From Arthrobacter sp. zg-Y1110 (GTDB taxonomy: Bacteria; Actinomycetota; Actinomycetes; Actinomycetales; Micrococcaceae), in the NCBI RefSeq assembly GCF_025244865.1, contig NZ_CP104272.1, forward strand, positions 1,116,001 through 1,180,000: DNA of 64,000 nucleotides, in the 5' to 3' direction. The notes below the pieces were generated by a model. It saw nothing but the letters and a program-made list of their open reading frames with translations. It was not told the origin of the DNA and made no database searches. Both the position numbers and the translations under genes were made by a program. The first letter of the stretch is position 1. Each line of letters opens with the position of its first letter. Positions 60,507 to 64,000 of the stretch are shown in pieces.

Positions 60507-61474
60507 TGAGTAACGCCCAGCCTCCCACCCAGGCTGGCGGTTCACCGTCCGTCGAGACAGTTCCGGCAGCAGCAAAGGCCAAGGAAATGAGCGCAGCTGA
60601 TTCAGGACAGGTCGGCGGCCGCACCGCCCGGGGCCGCCGGTCCGCCGAGAAACCCGTAAAGGTTTCGCGCGCCGGACGCAATCTGCCTGCTGCCATCGCC
60701 GTAGGCGTGATTCTGCTCGGCTCCCTGCTTAGCGGCCTGCTCTTTTTCCCTTTCGCCATTGTGATTATTGCGGTTGGCTTCGCCGCCGTCGGTGTCTGGG
60801 AAGTCAACCGTGCGCTCGAAGTGCGCGGCATGAAAGTGCCGCAGGTGCCGGTGCTGGTCGGTTCCGTGGCGCTGCCGTTCGCGGCGTTCTTCGGCGGCAC
60901 GGAAGCATTGGCCTTCGCGATGGTCGCAACGTCGGTTGCCATTCTCCTGTGGCGGAGCATCGACACCGCTGCCGAAGCGATCCAGAGCATCCTCGCCGGT
61001 ATTTTCGTGGTTCTCTGGGTGCCGTTCCTGCTGAGCTTTGCACTCTTGCTGCTGCGCGAACCCGATGGACAGGTTCGAGTCGCCGTACTGCTCCTGCTCG
61101 TGGTCTCCAACGACACGTTCGGCTACCTGGTAGGTGCCTTCTTCGGTAAGCACCCGATGGCGCCCAAGATCAGCCCGAAGAAGTCCTGGGAAGGCTTTGG
61201 CGGCTCTGCCGTCGGTGCCGCCGTCGTAGGCGTCGGCGCTGCCGTCCTGTTCCTGGACCAGCCCTGGTGGTTCGGCGTTGTGCTTGCTGTGGCGACAGTG
61301 GCCGCGGCCACCGCCGGTGACTTCTCCGAGTCCATGGTCAAGCGGGAACTGGGGGTAAAGGACATGTCCAACCTCCTGCCGGGACACGGCGGAGTAATGG
61401 ACCGGCTGGATTCCGTGGTGTTCGCCTCCCCGGTGGTATTCCTGCTGTCGGTGCTGCTTTCCACGGCTTCCTAG
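60506..61474 (+). CDS. cdsA: phosphatidate cytidylyltransferase
   Basis: A 322-residue enzyme making CDP-diacylglycerol. An unusually charged 60-residue cytoplasmic head precedes eight or so membrane helices. The family signature near the C-terminus is S-x2-K-R-x-x-x-x-K-D...L-P-G-H-G-G-V-M-D-R-L-D-S. S-P-K-K-S-W-E-G-F-G-G is also conserved. Coupled to frr. It supplies CDP-DAG for enzymes like the CDP-alcohol phosphatidyltransferase at 51438. Confidence 0.95.
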   Translation: MSNAQPPTQAGGSPSVETVPAAAKAKEMSAADSGQVGGRTARGRRSAEKPVKVSRAGRNLPAAIAVGVILLGSLLSGLLFFPFAIVIIAVGFAAVGVWEVNRALEVRGMKVPQVPVLVGSVALPFAAFFGGTEALAFAMVATSVAILLWRSIDTAAEAIQSILAGIFVVLWVPFLLSFALLLLREPDGQVRVAVLLLLVVSNDTFGYLVGAFFGKHPMAPKISPKKSWEGFGGSAVGAAVVGVGAAVLFLDQPWWFGVVLAVATVAAATAGDFSESMVKRELGVKDMSNLLPGHGGVMDRLDSVVFASPVVFLLSVLLSTAS

Positions 61475-61647
61475 CAGGAGCAACCGTAACGGTCCGGCAA
61501 CGGCCGGTGTGCCGGATCACGTCCGCGGCACGGGCATCGTAAGATGTTTCAGAGTTTTCAGACGATGCCCGGCAGGCGCCCTGTAGGGACAACCGGATCC
61601 AGCGGGAATTACTCCGCGGGGAAAAACCACAGAGGAACAATTTATTC

Positions 61648-62226
61648 ATGGACGATGTGCGGCAGGCCAGTGCCCCTTTCGAACGCGTGGGACGACGGGA
61701 CTACGGCTACAACATCCGCCAGGTCGATGAGTTCCTGACGAAAGCCAGGAACTACTACAACTCGGATTCCACGTCGGCTAATCCGGTGACCAGTGCGGAC
61801 GTCCGGTCCATGGCGTTCGACCCGGCAAAGGGCGGTTACGAGCCGCAGGCGGTGGACGCCGCACTGGATCGGCTGGAAGACGTTTTCGCCCAGCGGGAAC
61901 GGGACCGCCTGATATCCGACCGCGGCGAAGAAGCCTGGCTGCTGCAGATCGGACGGATGTCCGCGGTCCTTAGGGCCCGCCTGCACCGCAAGCCGGGGGA
62001 GCGGTTCCGCCGCCCCGGCAGGAAACGCGTCACCAGTTACAACGTCGAGGACGTTGACGCACTGTGCAACGAGCTCCTTGGATACTTCGAACACGACCGG
62101 CCCCTCAGCGTAGATGTGGTGCGCCGCGCCGTCTTCCGCGAGGCCAAAGGCCAGCAGGGATACGAGGAAAGCCAGGTGGATGCCTTCCTCGACCGCGTGG
62201 TCGAACTGATGGCTTCCATAGACTAG
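61648..62226 (+). CDS. DivIVA-domain repeat protein
   Basis: A 192-residue protein built from four short DivIVA/Wag31-type N-terminal motifs: Y-G-Y-N-I-R-Q-V-D-E-F-L near 18-29, G-Y-E-P-Q-A-V-D-A-A-L near 63-73, Y-N-V-E-D-V-D-A-L near 131, and G-Y-E-E-S-Q-V-D-A-F-L near 172-182. There is no long coiled coil, so it differs from true DivIVA. AGAGGAAC precedes the ATG. Conserved just after cdsA in related genomes; function unknown. Confidence 0.8.
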   Translation: MDDVRQASAPFERVGRRDYGYNIRQVDEFLTKARNYYNSDSTSANPVTSADVRSMAFDPAKGGYEPQAVDAALDRLEDVFAQRERDRLISDRGEEAWLLQIGRMSAVLRARLHRKPGERFRRPGRKRVTSYNVEDVDALCNELLGYFEHDRPLSVDVVRRAVFREAKGQQGYEESQVDAFLDRVVELMASID

Positions 62227-62232
62227 GCGGTC

Positions 62233-63756
62233 CTAGCGCGCCCCTGTTCCGGTTCCCGGGCGGGGCCGATCCAGCGGTTCCGGCGTGTGCAGCTGCGCCA
62301 TGAACTTCGCCGTCCCGTCCGGCGCTGATCCGGCCGTCAGTCGGGACACCGCCACCATCACCGCAAACGCTGCGGGAACCGTCCAGGCCGCGGGCTGTTC
62401 GATCCAGGCGGGAATGCCGGCGCCCATCCGCGGCAGGACGGCCGCGGCGGCCATTGCCCCGCCGCACAGCAGCGCGCCGGTCAGCATTCCCGCTCCGGCG
62501 CCCGCCGCCGTCAGCCGGCGCCACCAGATGCCCAGCACCAGCAGCGGGCACAGGGTGGAGGCAGTGAATGCGAAAACCGTGCCGATGCTGCCGGCCAGTG
62601 CCGAGGATTCAGTCAGCAGGGCGATGACCAGGGGTACGACGGCGGCCAGCACGGCGGAGACCCGGAACCCGCCGACACTGCCGCGGAAGAACTCCTGGCT
62701 GATCACTCCCGCGAGCGAGACCGTAAGACCGCTGCTGGTGGAGAGGAACGCCGCGAATGCCCCAGCCGTGGCCAGGGCCGCGAGCAGGTCGCCGGTGGCG
62801 CCGTCGAACACCCGCCCCGGCAGCAGCAGCACGGTCGCATCCGCGGCACCGCCGGCGGCCAGGTCCGGGGCATAGATCCTGCCCAGCACGCCGTAGGTGA
62901 TCGGGAAGATGTAGAAGAGCGAGAGCAGGCCCAGGACAATCAGGGTGGTCCGCCGGGCCGAGGGGCCGTCGGGGTTGGTGTAGAAACGGACCAGCACGTG
63001 CGGGAGTCCGAGTGTGCCGCAGAGCAGGGCGATGCTCAGCGAAATATTGCGGTACAGCGGAGCGTGGGTTTCCGGGTTCAGCGCCTCCGCCAGGATCTGC
63101 CCGCCGCCGGCGGGCGGGCCGTCACCGGCGAGGCGGAAGAGGATGAACAGCACCGGTACGGCAATCGCCACCAGTTTCAGCCAGTACTGGAAAGCCTGGA
63201 CAAACGTGATGGAGCGCATCCCGCCGGTCACCACGCTGAGGCAGACGACGCCGGTGACCACCAGGCAGCCGATCTCGGCGGGCAGCCCGGTGGTGATGCG
63301 CATGGTCAGCGCCGCACCGTGCAGCTGCGGCACGATGTACAGCCAGCCGATGGCGATCACCAGCAGGCTGGTGAGGCGCCGCACGGGGAGTGACTCCAGC
63401 CGGGCGGAGGCGAAGTCCGGCACGGTGTAGGCGCCGGACCGGCGCAGCGGTGCCGCGACGAAGAGCAGGAGCATGAGGTAGCCGCCGGTGTAGCCGATGG
63501 GGAACCAGAGCGCGTCCACCCCGGAAGCGACAATCAGCCCCGCCACGCCCAGGAAGCTGGCCGCCGAGAGGTACTCGCCGCCGATGGCCGAGGCGTTCCA
63601 CCAGGGTTTCACCGTCCGGGAGGCCACATAGAAGTCGCTGGTGGTCCGCGAGATCCGCAGGCCGTAGAAGCCGATCAGCAGGGTCGCGGCGGAAACCAGT
63701 GCCAGCGCCGTGTACCCGATGCCGGGGTTCATGCCTGCGGCCACATCCCAGTTCAC
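62233..63756 (-). CDS. sodium:solute symporter (ActP/acetate permease-like)
   Basis: A 507-residue SSS-family transporter with about thirteen membrane helices. Typical stretches: T-T-S-D-F-Y-V-A-S-R-T-V-K-P-W-W-N-A near residue 40, G-E-Y-L-S-A-A-S-F-L-G, and V-T-G-G-M-R-S-I-T-F-V-Q-A-F-Q-Y-W near 180. F-L-S-T-S-S-G-L is the Na-site serine/threonine region. GTG start 3 bases after the upstream gene; an ATG at residue 9 is an alternative. Monocarboxylate substrate is likely from the DUF485 pairing. Convergent with the DivIVA-repeat gene, the stops lying in CTAGG-CGGT-CCTAG. Confidence 0.88.
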   Translation of the reverse strand: MNWDVAAGMNPGIGYTALALVSAATLLIGFYGLRISRTTSDFYVASRTVKPWWNASAIGGEYLSAASFLGVAGLIVASGVDALWFPIGYTGGYLMLLLFVAAPLRRSGAYTVPDFASARLESLPVRRLTSLLVIAIGWLYIVPQLHGAALTMRITTGLPAEIGCLVVTGVVCLSVVTGGMRSITFVQAFQYWLKLVAIAVPVLFILFRLAGDGPPAGGGQILAEALNPETHAPLYRNISLSIALLCGTLGLPHVLVRFYTNPDGPSARRTTLIVLGLLSLFYIFPITYGVLGRIYAPDLAAGGAADATVLLLPGRVFDGATGDLLAALATAGAFAAFLSTSSGLTVSLAGVISQEFFRGSVGGFRVSAVLAAVVPLVIALLTESSALAGSIGTVFAFTASTLCPLLVLGIWWRRLTAAGAGAGMLTGALLCGGAMAAAAVLPRMGAGIPAWIEQPAAWTVPAAFAVMVAVSRLTAGSAPDGTAKFMAQLHTPEPLDRPRPGTGTGAR

Positions 63757-63759
63757 CGG

Positions 63760-64000
63760 CTACCGTCCGTCCACCAGGTCGCGGTACCGGTTTTCGTTCC
63801 GCTGGGCACTGAGCACGTAGAGCAGCCCGCAGCCGATGACCAGCGGATAAACGCCGACGCCGAGCAGGATCCACGGAGCAGGGACACCGAAAACGGACAG
63901 CTCGGCAATCACGGGCAGGAAAGCCAGCAGGACCGGAACGCTGAGCAGGATCAGCAGGAAGCCGCCGCCCACCACCAGTGCCAGCCGGAGCTGGCTGCGG
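63760..64000 (-). CDS. DUF485-like small membrane protein, 5' end outside the window
   Basis: The frame is open through base 64000, giving at least 79 residues; the GTG at 63975 lies within an ongoing frame (R-S-Q-L-R-L-A-L precedes it). Two hydrophobic helices are visible (about 10-30 and 36-60 of the visible part), ending with a charged Q-R-N-E-N-R-Y-R-D-L tail. Small two-TM proteins of this type precede ActP-type symporters. Spacing to the symporter is 3 bases, so they form one operon. Confidence 0.65.
   Translation of the reverse strand, partial: RSQLRLALVVGGGFLLILLSVPVLLAFLPVIAELSVFGVPAPWILLGVGVYPLVIGCGLLYVLSAQRNENRYRDLVDGR

Overview
This 64 kb window is chromosomal DNA from a high-GC Gram-positive bacterium, most likely an Arthrobacter-like member of the Micrococcaceae. 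The evidence is codon use ending in G or C, a SAM-IV-type riboswitch, GTG starts and apparently leaderless promoters, an HNH/DUF222 protein, a GatCAB operon, an actinobacterial-type hut operon with an allantoate-amidohydrolase-like gene, an actinobacterial holin-X protein, and the order M23 peptidase / rpsB-tsf-pyrH-frr-cdsA. No prophage, transposase, integrase or CRISPR array is visible.

Layout. 1-4.7 kb holds the end of a small-molecule kinase, an HNH/DUF222 nuclease with internal repeats, a methyltransferase, a DksA-like zinc-finger protein and a GNAT acetyltransferase. 4.8-8.2 kb is gatC-gatA-gatB, closed by a strong terminator. 8.3-11.1 kb is a tight operon of a small-molecule kinase, a PP2C-like phosphatase and a FAD oxidoreductase, followed by a membrane protein with a Lys/Ala-rich tail, a structured RNA or terminator, and acylphosphatase. 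12.9-21.0 kb is the histidine utilisation locus: hutH diverges from an IclR regulator, hutU, an M20 amidohydrolase, hutF and hutI, with two matching palindromic operator candidates. 21.1-26.6 kb is accessory: a RibD-like reductase, a CPBP protein, a GH2 glycosidase, an AbiEi/PD-(D/E)XK-like protein, a VOC protein and an elaborate intergenic repeat array. 26.7-29.4 kb is a SAM-IV riboswitch followed by metY-metX.

29.4-38.4 kb holds small enzymes and transporters (VOC, SRPBCC, SGNH hydrolase, esterase, S4 protein, YdcZ-type DMT) plus glyS, a GNAT gene, a TetR regulator with a clear operator and an AtoE transporter with a CRP-like site. 38.5-46.4 kb is dusB-dgt, a large LPXTG-anchored thioester adhesin, and dnaG. 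46.4-49 kb has two identical tRNA-Asn genes flanking a NUDIX gene, then malic enzyme. 49-55.8 kb has a sugar porter, a holin-X protein, an operon of CDP-alcohol phosphatidyltransferase, DMT permease and GT4, a CAT-anticodon tRNA, and an acyl-CoA dehydrogenase. 55.9-62.2 kb is M23 peptidase, rpsB, tsf, pyrH, frr, cdsA and a DivIVA-repeat protein. The window ends in an SSS symporter with its small DUF485-like partner, cut by the edge.

The most unusual material is non-coding: a dispersed family of CTGCGGTTTGT-containing palindromic repeats at three intergenic sites (24.4, 25.5-25.9 and 47.3 kb), a twin-hairpin block splitting pyrH from frr, and several short perfect tandem duplications placed at or just after gene ends. 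No sequence search was possible, so all family assignments rest on recognised motifs and gene order.
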